Positions 27,212 to 35,103 of a stretch of DNA of 64,000 bases are shown piece after piece. The DNA comes from Vagococcus teuberi (GTDB taxonomy: Bacteria; Bacillota; Bacilli; Lactobacillales; Vagococcaceae), in the NCBI RefSeq assembly GCF_001870205.1, contig NZ_CP017267.1:1042501-1106500 (forward strand), read 5' to 3'. The position numbers and the translations under genes were made by a program. The notes below the pieces were generated by a model. That model worked only from the letters and a program-made list of their open reading frames with translations, ran no database searches and was not told the origin of the DNA. Position 1 is the stretch's first letter. Each line of letters begins with the position of its first letter.

Positions 27212-29308
27212 ATGTCTAACAATCAAAATATGCATGATATGCGACATGATTCTATGAAGCATACTGATCACGATATGTCACATATGTCAATGGATCATTC
27301 TAAGATGGATATGAGTAATCATCAAATGGCAGGTATGGATCACTCCATGCATATGGGAAATTTTAAAAAGAAATTTTTTGTTTCTCTTATTTTAGCTATC
27401 CCTATTATATTATTATCACCTATGATGGGAATGACACTTCCAATTCAAATTAGCTTTACTGGTTCTGAGTGGATTGTCATGGTTTTATCAACTATCTTAT
27501 TTTTCTACGGTGGCCAACCATTTTTAAGTGGAGCACGTATGGAATTAAGTCAAAAGCAACCAGCAATGATGACACTCATCGCCATGGGGATATCGGTTTC
27601 TTATTTTTATAGTTTATATGGGTTTATCATGAATCTTGTTAATCCAACTACTCATGTCATGAACTTTTTCTGGGAGCTTGCGACGTTAATTGTCGTTATG
27701 CTACTCGGTCATTGGATTGAAATGAATGCAGTAAGTAACGCCAGCAACTCATTAAAAAAAATTGCGGCATTATTACCAGATAATGTCACAAGAATCACAC
27801 AATCAGGAAAAGAAGAACAAGTCTCTTTATCTGATGTTCATATTAATGACCAATTGATTGTACGCAGTGGGGATAAAATTCCAGCAGATGGAACGGTTAT
27901 TAAGGGGAATACCATGGTCAACGAATTTATGATTACAGGTGAATCACAAGGTATTGTAAAAAACATCGATGACAAAGTAATCGGCGGGACCATTAATGGA
28001 AATGGAACAATTGAAATAAAAGTGACTGGCACTGGAAAATCCGGCTATATTTCAAAAGTGATGGACATGGTACAACAAGCTCAAAACGAAAAAATTCCAC
28101 TAGAATCTTTATCAGATAAGGTAGCTAAATGGTTGTTTTATGTGGCATTAGGTAGTGGAATCATTAGTTTTATCATTTGGCTTATCATTAGTAAAGATGT
28201 TGGGATAGCATTTGAGCGTATGGTAACAGTTTTAGTTATTGCCTGCCCACATGCACTTGGTTTAGCCATTCCTTTGGTTATTGCTCGTTCAACTTCTCTT
28301 GCTGCTCAAAATGGTTTATTATTAAAAAATAAAAAAGCACTTGAAGCAACTAACCATATTGACTATGTTTTCTTAGATAAAACAGGCACCTTAACTCAAG
28401 GGCAGTTTGCTGTAACTGGTTTTAACATGATTTCTGATCAGCTATCTGAAAACGAGGCATTAAAAATTATAGGGGCGCTAGAAAAAAATGCTAACCACCC
28501 TATCGCTACAGGTATCATGGATTATATTAATCAAAAACAATTGACGCCTTATGATTCATCAGATACTCAAGCTATTTCTGGTGTTGGAGTTACTGCTTTA
28601 GTCAATGGAAAAACAGCAAAAATAGTAAATGAAAAAGGATTAACGGATGTGTCTACTCAATTTAATCCTTCAATAAAAAAAGAGTACCAAGAACAAGGAA
28701 ATACATTGAGTTTCCTAATATATGATGGCTCACTTATTGCCATGATGGCTCTTGGCGATACCATTAAGCCTGAATCTAAAGAGTTTATTGCTAAATTAAA
28801 AGAGCAAGGTATCACGCCTGTTATGTTAACTGGTGATAACCAACAAGCAGCTGAAGCAGTTGCTAAATATCTTGGACTTGATCATTATTATAGTGATTTA
28901 TTGCCAGGTGATAAAGAAAAAATTGTGAAAGAATACGTTAATAAAGGTGACAACGTGATGATGGTAGGCGACGGAGTGAATGATGCTCCTAGTTTGATTA
29001 GTGCAACAGTTGGTGTGGCTATTGGTGCTGGAACTGACGTGGCTATTGATTCAGCCGATATTGTTTTAACTAATAGTAATCCTGAAGACGTATTAAAATT
29101 ACTTAACTTGGCTAAGCACACTCGACGTAAAATGATTCAAAATTTATGGTGGGGAGCAGGTTATAATATTGCGGCTATTCCATTAGCTGCTGGAGTCCTT
29201 GCTCCAATGGGCATTTTACTAAACCCAGCTGTCGGTGCTATTTTGATGTCATTGAGTACGGTTATTGTCGCTATCAATGCTTTAACGTTACGGATTGGAA
29301 AAGAATAA
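27212..29308 (+). CDS. copB: Copper/silver-exporting P1B-type ATPase, CopB class
   Basis: 698-aa heavy-metal ATPase. The N terminus (1-50) is a His/Met-rich metal tail in place of a CxxC domain. Membrane helix 6 has the CPH motif (Cys345-Pro-His347) that defines the P1B-3 CopB class. The phosphorylation site DKTGTLT starts at Asp389, and the hinge GDGVNDAP is intact. It exports Cu or Ag from the cytoplasm. Unlike the Enterococcus hirae copYZAB operon, no copY, copZ or copA is adjacent, and a UvrA relic follows, which suits a mobile origin. Confidence 0.93.
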   Translation: MSNNQNMHDMRHDSMKHTDHDMSHMSMDHSKMDMSNHQMAGMDHSMHMGNFKKKFFVSLILAIPIILLSPMMGMTLPIQISFTGSEWIVMVLSTILFFYGGQPFLSGARMELSQKQPAMMTLIAMGISVSYFYSLYGFIMNLVNPTTHVMNFFWELATLIVVMLLGHWIEMNAVSNASNSLKKIAALLPDNVTRITQSGKEEQVSLSDVHINDQLIVRSGDKIPADGTVIKGNTMVNEFMITGESQGIVKNIDDKVIGGTINGNGTIEIKVTGTGKSGYISKVMDMVQQAQNEKIPLESLSDKVAKWLFYVALGSGIISFIIWLIISKDVGIAFERMVTVLVIACPHALGLAIPLVIARSTSLAAQNGLLLKNKKALEATNHIDYVFLDKTGTLTQGQFAVTGFNMISDQLSENEALKIIGALEKNANHPIATGIMDYINQKQLTPYDSSDTQAISGVGVTALVNGKTAKIVNEKGLTDVSTQFNPSIKKEYQEQGNTLSFLIYDGSLIAMMALGDTIKPESKEFIAKLKEQGITPVMLTGDNQQAAEAVAKYLGLDHYYSDLLPGDKEKIVKEYVNKGDNVMMVGDGVNDAPSLISATVGVAIGAGTDVAIDSADIVLTNSNPEDVLKLLNLAKHTRRKMIQNLWWGAGYNIAAIPLAAGVLAPMGILLNPAVGAILMSLSTVIVAINALTLRIGKE

Positions 29309-29312
29309 TTAA

Positions 29313-29358
29313 GAAAAAGGTTGGGTATTCAATAACAGAAATCCAATCTTTTTTATTA
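29313..29358 (+). terminator. Terminator of copB
   Basis: AAAAGGTTGGG pairs with TCCAATCTTTT using several G-T pairs, followed by T-rich sequence. Confidence 0.6.
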
Positions 29359-29400
29359 TAGTATCAGAAGTCACAAGTCATCGACGTCTGACCAATTAAA

Positions 29401-29670
29401 TCTCACAATTTTAGTAAACCAATTTTTGAAACATCAGCTATTTTAGATAAATTATTAAAACTAGTAACAACTTTGAATAAATCAAATAATCTAATTGTTT
29501 TAGATGAACCAATTAATGGACTTCACATGTCAGATGTTGATTTTTTGATAGATTTACTGAAATCACTAGTAAGAGATGGTCACACTGTGATTGTGATTGA
29601 ACACAACTTACAAGTGATTGGGTAATCGACATTGGACCTAGTGGTGGAAAATTTGGTATCCTTACTGCTA
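29401..29670 (+). pseudogene. UvrA-type ABC ATPase remnant
   Basis: The frame gives IVLDEPINGLHMSDVDFL and TVIVIEHNLQVI, the Walker B, D-loop and switch regions of UvrA (usual LDEPTTGLH and VIEHNLDVI). A frameshift near 29622 then leads into DWVIDIGPSGGKFG in another frame, the next UvrA motif. Only this C-terminal bit survives. It may come from a UvrA2-type resistance or antibiotic-tolerance paralogue. Confidence 0.75.
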
Positions 29671-30048
29671 CACTTTCTTCATTATTTATCCTTAAAAGAA
29701 GAAACTTACAATCTCATACGTTTTATTTTTACAATATTACATATTACTAGCCCCAAAGTTTGTTGAATTTAGCTGATACTGTCACAATGATTTAGCTAGC
29801 TTAACCCTAAGAAATCCATATTTTTAAGTCCATATCTGCACCAAATAGCCTGAATTACCAAAGATAAACGTCATTTATTAAATTGTTGTACTTAGTTATG
29901 ACTCATTCGCTTGCATTACCCATTAAATTTATCGTAATTATCATTTAAAAATGACGTTTAATCAATAAAATCATCATATAATTACCATAAATTATTAAAT
30001 GTTTTAAGTTATTATAAACGAATTGAAATATACTAGGAGGAATACAGA
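29671..30048. other. Non-coding AT-rich region with a 12-bp inverted repeat
   Basis: No credible gene. TAAACGTCATTT (29865-29876) and AAATGACGTTTA (29949-29960) are perfect inverted copies bounding a 96-bp unit, perhaps the relic of a small mobile element. A T-rich leader and AGGAGG then lead into the hydrolase gene. Confidence 0.4.
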
Positions 30049-31035
30049 ATGTGCACAAGTATAACATTACAATCAGAAGATAAAATAAACTTTTTGGCTC
30101 GTACCATGGATTTTGGATTTGAATTAAATGGATTACCGATCGTTATACCAAGAAATTATGCATCAACCTTTCATTTTGAAGGTACTTCAAAAACAACCTA
30201 TGCTTTTGTTGGGACAGGGCAAAAAATCGGTCGTGATTACATGTTTGCTGATGGGGTGAATGAAAAAGGACTTGCTATTGCAGAACTTTATTATCTTAAT
30301 GAGGCATCTTATCAAACCAGTCCTGTTGAAGGGAAAATTAATTTAACTCAAGACGAATTTTTAACATGGGTACTTGGACATGTTGCAAGCATTGATGAAT
30401 TAAAAGAAGTCATAAAGCAAGTAGAGATGATTGGAGTAAGCAACCCCTTATTATCTGTTATGTCACCACTACATTTTATCGTGTCAGATAAAACCGGAAA
30501 ATGCGTTGTGATAGAAACAAATAATGAGACGCTAACCATCAAAGATAATCCAGTTGGAGTCATGACAAATAGTCCAACACTTGAATGGCATTTAACGAAT
30601 TTAAATAATTATTTATTTATCAAACCAACAAATTATCAACCAAAAAAATTTGAAGACTATACCATTAAACCTTTTGGACAAGGATCAGGAACATATGGTT
30701 TACCAGGTGGCTTAACATCACCAGAGCGATTTGTGCGTGCAACTTATATGAAAACATACGCAGAAAAAGGAAAAAATGAATCCCAAGCTCTAAATAGCAT
30801 CTTTCACATTTTAAACACTGTGACCATTCCTAAAGGAGTAAACATTGAAGACGATGGTCACTATGATTATACGCAATATCGTGCGGCATTTAACTTAAAT
30901 AGTGCCACTTATTACTTTAATCCATATTATACACAGGAAGTATTTTCAGTAGAACTGACGGAAGATTTGTGCTCAAAAGATGATGCTACTGTATTTTCAG
31001 TATCACAAGATTTTTCTATCACAAAATTAAACTAA
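30049..31035 (+). CDS. Choloylglycine hydrolase family enzyme (bile salt hydrolase or penicillin V acylase)
   Basis: 328-aa N-terminal-nucleophile amidase. Cys2 becomes the nucleophile after Met removal; Arg18 and Asp21 (ARTMDF), the MTNSPTLEWH region with the catalytic Asn, and the GLPGGLTSPERFVRA arginine are present. At the position where bile salt hydrolases usually have Asn82 (GLNFPG) this protein reads ELYYLN, a Tyr as in penicillin V acylases. So the activity may be acylase-like rather than bile salt deconjugation. AGGAGG precedes the ATG. Monocistronic. Confidence 0.88.
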   Translation: MCTSITLQSEDKINFLARTMDFGFELNGLPIVIPRNYASTFHFEGTSKTTYAFVGTGQKIGRDYMFADGVNEKGLAIAELYYLNEASYQTSPVEGKINLTQDEFLTWVLGHVASIDELKEVIKQVEMIGVSNPLLSVMSPLHFIVSDKTGKCVVIETNNETLTIKDNPVGVMTNSPTLEWHLTNLNNYLFIKPTNYQPKKFEDYTIKPFGQGSGTYGLPGGLTSPERFVRATYMKTYAEKGKNESQALNSIFHILNTVTIPKGVNIEDDGHYDYTQYRAAFNLNSATYYFNPYYTQEVFSVELTEDLCSKDDATVFSVSQDFSITKLN

Positions 31036-31040
31036 AAACG

Positions 31041-31070
31041 AAAGAGCGTTTAAAAATAACGCTCTTTTTA
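31041..31070 (+). terminator. Terminator of the hydrolase gene
   Basis: AAAGAGCGTT (31041-31050) pairs perfectly with AACGCTCTTT (31058-31067), followed by T residues. Confidence 0.85.
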
Positions 31071-31105
31071 TAATGCAACGAAATCAATTAAGAAAGAGGA
31101 GGAGG

Positions 31106-31408
31106 ATGAACCATGTATTTAGGGCATGCGGTGCGGCAAGGTATGTTAATGATGTAGAATCAATGAAAGCGTTCTACGAAAGCTATGTTAATGCCACAGC
31201 AAACGAAAAATATCATAACCCAAAGACAGGATTAGCAACTTATTTTCTCTTATTTGAAACAGGTGCATGATTAGAAGTAACGACAAGATCTGATAAAGTA
31301 GACATCTTAACGTCACAAATGGATACAAGGTATTAAGCGGTACGCTAATAACAGGGGACGGCTGTCATTTTAGATCCAGAAGACAATCAAATTGAAATCA
31401 CATGCTAA
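31106..31408 (+). pseudogene. Glyoxalase/VOC-family protein, decayed
   Basis: After GAGGAGGAGG the ATG at 31106 starts NHVFRACGAARYVNDVESMKAFYE, the first VOC module. An in-frame TGA at 31268 follows GLATYFLLFETGA; the frame resumes as LEVTTRSD, and the far end TAVILDPEDNQIEITC ends at 31406-31408. Stops and missing sequence between them show it is dead. Confidence 0.75.
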
Positions 31409-31437
31409 AAGCCAATAAAACATGTTGGCTTTTTTTA
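31407..31437. terminator. Bidirectional terminator
   Basis: AAAAGCCAA pairs with TTGGCTTTT, followed by more T residues. It sits between the VOC relic and the convergent recombinase gene, overlapping the latter's stop. Confidence 0.8.
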
Positions 31438-31989
31438 TATTCCTAATCTGAAATCTGCTAACGTATTGCCAATTTCATCTGTTGTTATGCCAATATATCG
31501 TTTCGTCACTTTTTCAGAACTATGATTAAATATTTCCATTAATGTTGCAATATCTCGTGTTTTTCGGTAATAATGATAACCAAATGTTTTTCTAAGAGAG
31601 TGAGTGCCAATATCTTTTCTTCCTAAATTATCGGCAATTTTTTGGTATTGCTTATAGACTGTATTAACTTTTATATGTCCACCTTGCTGGCGACTAGGGA
31701 ATAACCACTCATCATCCTCTTTTCCCTCGATGTATTCGGCAATAACATCTTGCAAATTATCCAAATACAAGACTTTTCGTTTGCCGGTTTTACGCTCAAT
31801 GATAATCGGTCGTTTTTCATATTTGATATCTCGGACTTTTAGTTTCACAATATCCGACATCCTCAGTCCATTGTTAATCCCAAAAATAAATAGAAAGGTA
31901 TCGCGTTCTGGATAGTTTGTTCTTCTAAGCCAAAATAAAAAATCATCTATCTCAGTTTGACTGCGTAGCGGTTGGACATTGTACGACAT
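31435..31989 (-). CDS. Small single-domain tyrosine recombinase
   Basis: About 184 aa, only the catalytic domain, the size of FimB/FimE-type invertases and without a normal SAM-like N-terminal domain. Catalytic residues are visible: Arg in NNGLRMSDI, the Lys region ERKTGKRK, HSLRKT (HxxR), a Lys/His-variant position NHSSEK and Tyr in TKRYIG. The ATG at 31989 is preferred over the GTG three codons earlier. It faces a nest of inverted repeats (32018-32128) that may be its recombination or operator sites. Confidence 0.82.
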   Translation of the reverse strand: MSYNVQPLRSQTEIDDFLFWLRRTNYPERDTFLFIFGINNGLRMSDIVKLKVRDIKYEKRPIIIERKTGKRKVLYLDNLQDVIAEYIEGKEDDEWLFPSRQQGGHIKVNTVYKQYQKIADNLGRKDIGTHSLRKTFGYHYYRKTRDIATLMEIFNHSSEKVTKRYIGITTDEIGNTLADFRLGI

Positions 31990-32017
31990 TTTTACCACTC
32001 TTTTCTCTAAAATTTAC

Positions 32018-32128
32018 AGTTCACTATTTTTATTATATAATAACATAATAATGAACTTAATAATATAGAATTTTAAACACTTGATAAATCAATACTTAAG
32101 TTCATGATTTTACATAATATAGTGAACT
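32018..32128. repeat. Nested inverted repeats next to the tyrosine recombinase
   Basis: Four AGTTCA half-sites occur: AGTTCACTAT (32018-32027), ATGAACTTAA (32051-32060), TTAAGTTCAT (32096-32105) and ATAGTGAACT (32119-32128). The outer pair and inner pair are each perfect inverted copies of 10 bases. The right pair also forms a 30-bp palindromic unit (32099-32128), the left a 40-bp one (32018-32057). The remaining bases of 31990-32253 are AT-rich and should hold the divergent promoters. Confidence 0.55.
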
Positions 32129-32253
32129 CAATATTGTTAAAAAGAAAAAGATAATTTTTCTTAGGACGATTTTAAGCACTTTAAAATTATTTAAGAAGGT
32201 AATTATCCATTAAGCGCCTTTAAATCACTTTTAGAAAAATAGGGGATACGACT

Positions 32254-32778
32254 ATGAGATTAATCAATTTAGAGGATGTTACTATTGAAACAATCAAATC
32301 ATTTAAAGATTCTTTTAAATATGAAAAAGAAACCATTCATGGATCACATCAACTTCAACAAGCGAATGATTTGCATAAGTGGATGAAGGAAATCATTCGC
32401 TTAAAAGAAAAAAATTATCAGCAAGCAGTTCAAACTAGTCACTTTGCCTTAATCACAGATGATAATGTAATGATTGGCATATCTGATGTCAAACATCATT
32501 TAACATCTTACCTTCAAAAAGAGGGAGGACATATTAGCTACACAATTTCACCCAATTACCAAGGACAGGGATTTGGCACAGCTCTTTTAAAGGAAACATT
32601 AAAAGAGGCTCAAAAAATTGGACTAACCTCCATTCATCTAACAGTCAAAGAAACAAATGAGGCTTCTCAAAAGATTATTGAAAAAAATAACGGAAGAAAG
32701 ATAAGAGAAATAAAAGTGAACCACTATAATGTGTGGCATTATCAAATCAATATAGATTACAATAATAATATTATGTAA
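32254..32778 (+). CDS. GNAT family N-acetyltransferase
   Basis: 174-aa acetyltransferase. The acetyl-CoA loop is YTISPNYQGQGFGTALLKE, and the following TNEASQKIIEKNNG helix is typical of the RimJ/RimL-like group. The N-terminal substrate region is not diagnostic. It lies between the recombinase and the aro leader and is transcribed alone. Confidence 0.85.
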   Translation: MRLINLEDVTIETIKSFKDSFKYEKETIHGSHQLQQANDLHKWMKEIIRLKEKNYQQAVQTSHFALITDDNVMIGISDVKHHLTSYLQKEGGHISYTISPNYQGQGFGTALLKETLKEAQKIGLTSIHLTVKETNEASQKIIEKNNGRKIREIKVNHYNVWHYQINIDYNNNIM

Positions 32779-32839
32779 ACTTTATATCGTATAAGAGTTG
32801 ATACTATAAAAATAATCCCACGATATTTTAATTATTTTA

Positions 32840-32868
32840 TTGACATATTCTCATTTAGCGACTATACT
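32840..32868 (+). promoter_or_regulatory. Strong sigma-A promoter of the aro operon
   Basis: TTGACA at 32840-32845, 17 bases, TATACT at 32863-32868. It predicts a transcript start near 32875 and an untranslated leader of about 300 bases before aroE. Confidence 0.85.
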
Positions 32869-32905
32869 TAATTCAATCTTACATCAGTTTGGAGCGAAAA
32901 ATCTT

Positions 32906-32971
32906 ATGAACATAAAACATATTATTAAAAACCCACAACTGAATAATTACTACTTTAGCTATTTTAGATAG
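32906..32971 (+). CDS. Leader peptide rich in Tyr and Phe (aro attenuator)
   Basis: 21 codons, ATG 32906 to TAG 32969-32971, with GGAG at 32891-32894. The C-terminal run NYYFSYF (residues 14-20) has three Tyr and two Phe codons, just before AGA-TAG. The first RNA segment of the attenuator begins at the base after the stop. The make-up, position and lack of any other role point to a ribosome-sensing peptide for aromatic amino acids. It is far too short to be found by ordinary gene prediction. Confidence 0.8.
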   Translation: MNIKHIIKNPQLNNYYFSYFR

Positions 32972-33163
32972 GTTTGTGTTCATCAAGGTATGGATACAAA
33001 CAACCCAAGTTTGTATCTATGATGGCTAAGGAAATTTAGATTGATTTCAAAACCCACATAGATCTTAAGAAAATCTATAGTGGTGTTTTACATATACTGT
33101 ATATTAAGTATAAGGATGTTCACTGTAGAGATTTTTAAGTCTACGTGAGCATCTTTTTTATTT
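32972..33163 (+). promoter_or_regulatory. Seven-segment transcription attenuator of the aro operon
   Basis: Segments by eye: 1 = 32972-32983, 2 = 32990-33001, 3 = 33009-33021, 4 = 33049-33063, 5 = 33073-33089, 6 = 33115-33129, 7 = 33140-33153. 1:2 (12 pairs) and 2:3 (12 pairs) exclude each other, since segments 1 and 3 are near copies. 3:4 (7 pairs) excludes 4:5 (15 pairs, two bulges). 5:6 (10 pairs) excludes 6:7, a terminator stem of 14 pairs followed by TTTTTT. A stalled ribosome leaves 1 free, giving 1:2, 3:4, 5:6 and read-through; a ribosome at the stop covers 1, giving 2:3, 4:5, 6:7 and termination. Confidence 0.75.
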
Positions 33164-33181
33164 AGGAGGAATGTGAAAAAC

Positions 33182-34048
33182 ATGACATGTATTGAAGTAA
33201 ATGGACGTACAAGACTTGCCGGATTTTTTGCCAGTCCAGCAAAACATAGTTTATCGCCAACTTTACACACGTCTTCATTTGAAGCAGCTGGAATCAACGC
33301 CGTTTATCTTGCGTTTGATATAGCACCAGATAAACTAAAAGATGCCATCACATCTATTCGAACGTTTAACATGATGGGTGTTAACTTATCCATGCCACAT
33401 AAGGTAAACGCGTTGTGTTATATGGATGAGTTATCTAAATCAGCTCAACTGATTGGGGCGATTAATACAATTGTTCATACAAATGACAAGTTGATTGGAC
33501 ACAACACAGATGGATTTGGTTTCATGGAAAGTTTACGTGTAAATAATTTGCCAATAAAGAATCAGACGATGACCATACTAGGTGCAGGTGGAGCGGCAAC
33601 AGCTATTTTAGTCCAAGCAGCACTTGATGGATTTAGTACCATTCATGTATTCAGTCGTCGTGGTAAACGGTATGACGAGATGGAAAAAAAGATTGAGAAA
33701 CTATCTGATAGTGTTTCTTGTAAGATAACTTTAACTGATTTGTATCATACAGATGCTTTAAAAGAAGCAATTACTAGATCGCATATACTCGTTAACTCAA
33801 CCAGTGTTGGCATGATTAATGATGAGTCTTTAATTGAGGATGAGTCACTATTACGAAAAGACTTGGTTGTCTATGACGTGATTTATAACCCAAGAAAAAC
33901 CAAACTATTAAAACAAGCAGAGAAAAAAGGCTGCCAAACCATTAATGGGCTTGATATGTTATTGTATCAAGGAGCAAAGGCGTTTAATCTATGGACAAAC
34001 CAAGATATGCCTATTGAAAAAGTAAAACACATAATAGAAAAAGCATAA
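33182..34048 (+). CDS. aroE: Shikimate dehydrogenase
   Basis: Reduces 3-dehydroshikimate to shikimate with NADPH. 288 aa from ATG 33182. Substrate site SPAKHSLSPTLH, the catalytic MPHK (Lys), INT and HNTDGFG motifs, and NADP loop LGAGGAATAI are all present. The start is uncertain: GTG 33173 is only three bases after AGGAGG and ATG 33182 is twelve away. First gene of the aro operon, right after the attenuator terminator. Confidence 0.95.
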   Translation: MTCIEVNGRTRLAGFFASPAKHSLSPTLHTSSFEAAGINAVYLAFDIAPDKLKDAITSIRTFNMMGVNLSMPHKVNALCYMDELSKSAQLIGAINTIVHTNDKLIGHNTDGFGFMESLRVNNLPIKNQTMTILGAGGAATAILVQAALDGFSTIHVFSRRGKRYDEMEKKIEKLSDSVSCKITLTDLYHTDALKEAITRSHILVNSTSVGMINDESLIEDESLLRKDLVVYDVIYNPRKTKLLKQAEKKGCQTINGLDMLLYQGAKAFNLWTNQDMPIEKVKHIIEKA

Positions 34049-34065
34049 AGAAAGAAGGAAATCTC

Positions 34066-35085
34066 ATGATCGTTATTATGAAATTAGGTGCAACAAGTGA
34101 GCAAATTAATCAAGTTGTAAAAAGAATTGAAGAAAGTAATTTAGAAGTTCAAGTAAACACTGGTGAAGAACAAGTCGTTTTAGGAATTAAAGGTGATACA
34201 CGAAATATTCAAGATATTGCGTTCAACAGTTATGATGGGGTAGATAAAACTGTTCGTATTACCAACACATATAAACTAACTTCTCGTGAATTTCATCCAG
34301 ATAACACAGTAGTTGATGTTGATGGGTTAAAAATTGGTGATGGAAGTTTCGTTACAATGGCTGGTCCATGTTCAATAGAAGGATTAGACCAAATTCGTGA
34401 AACTGCTCGTATCGCAAAAGCTGGTGGTGCATCTATCTTACGTGGTGGCGCGTTCAAACCTCGTACTTCTCCATACGCTTTCCAAGGCTTGGAAGAAGAA
34501 GGATTAAAATACATTAGACAAGCAGCTGATGAGTTTGATATGAAAGTTATTACAGAAGTGATGGATGAAGCTCATATTGATATGGTTGTTGAATACTCTG
34601 ACATTTTACAAATTGGTGCTAGAAACATGCAAAACTACAAATTACTTAGCGCTGTGGGACAAACTGGTAAACCAATTGGCTTAAAACGTGGGATTGCTGG
34701 AACGATTGATGAGTGGTTAAATGCTGCGGAGTACATCGCTGTTTCTGGGAAAAGTGATGTTATCTTTATCGAGCGTGGTATCCGTACTTACGAAACAGCA
34801 ACAAGAAACACATTTGATTTAAGTGCCATTCCTCTTATAAAAAAATTAAGCCACTTCCCTATTATTGCTGACCCTAGTCATGGTACTGGTGTATGGGATT
34901 TAGTGACACCAATGGCAAGAGCTAGTGTCGCTGCAGGAGCTGATGGCATGATTGTTGAAATTCATCCAGATCCAGCAAACGCTTGGTCAGACGGACAACA
35001 ATCATTAAATGAAAAAAATTACTTACGAATGATGGACGAAGTCAATGTGTTAGTTAAAGCAATGGAAGAAATTAAATCACTATAA
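34066..35085 (+). CDS. aroF: 3-deoxy-7-phosphoheptulonate synthase (DAHP synthase, type I-beta)
   Basis: Condenses PEP and erythrose-4-phosphate, the committing step of the pathway. 339 aa. An N-terminal ferredoxin-like regulatory domain (about 1-75) is followed by the barrel with GPCSIE, KPRTSPYAFQGL, and ADPSHGTG. The N-terminal extension is the Thermotoga-type domain known to mediate feedback inhibition by Tyr or Phe, so the operon would have allosteric control as well as attenuation. GAAGGAA precedes the ATG. Confidence 0.95.
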   Translation: MIVIMKLGATSEQINQVVKRIEESNLEVQVNTGEEQVVLGIKGDTRNIQDIAFNSYDGVDKTVRITNTYKLTSREFHPDNTVVDVDGLKIGDGSFVTMAGPCSIEGLDQIRETARIAKAGGASILRGGAFKPRTSPYAFQGLEEEGLKYIRQAADEFDMKVITEVMDEAHIDMVVEYSDILQIGARNMQNYKLLSAVGQTGKPIGLKRGIAGTIDEWLNAAEYIAVSGKSDVIFIERGIRTYETATRNTFDLSAIPLIKKLSHFPIIADPSHGTGVWDLVTPMARASVAAGADGMIVEIHPDPANAWSDGQQSLNEKNYLRMMDEVNVLVKAMEEIKSL

Positions 35086-35103
35086 ACTAAAGGAGTCTTT
35101 TGC

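Noticed and set aside
32875-33163. T-box riboswitch for the aro operon
   Set aside because: No AGGGTGGnACCGCG-type T-box sequence, specifier loop or AGTA/GNTG stem I pattern was found; the leader ORF with aromatic codons explains the layout better.
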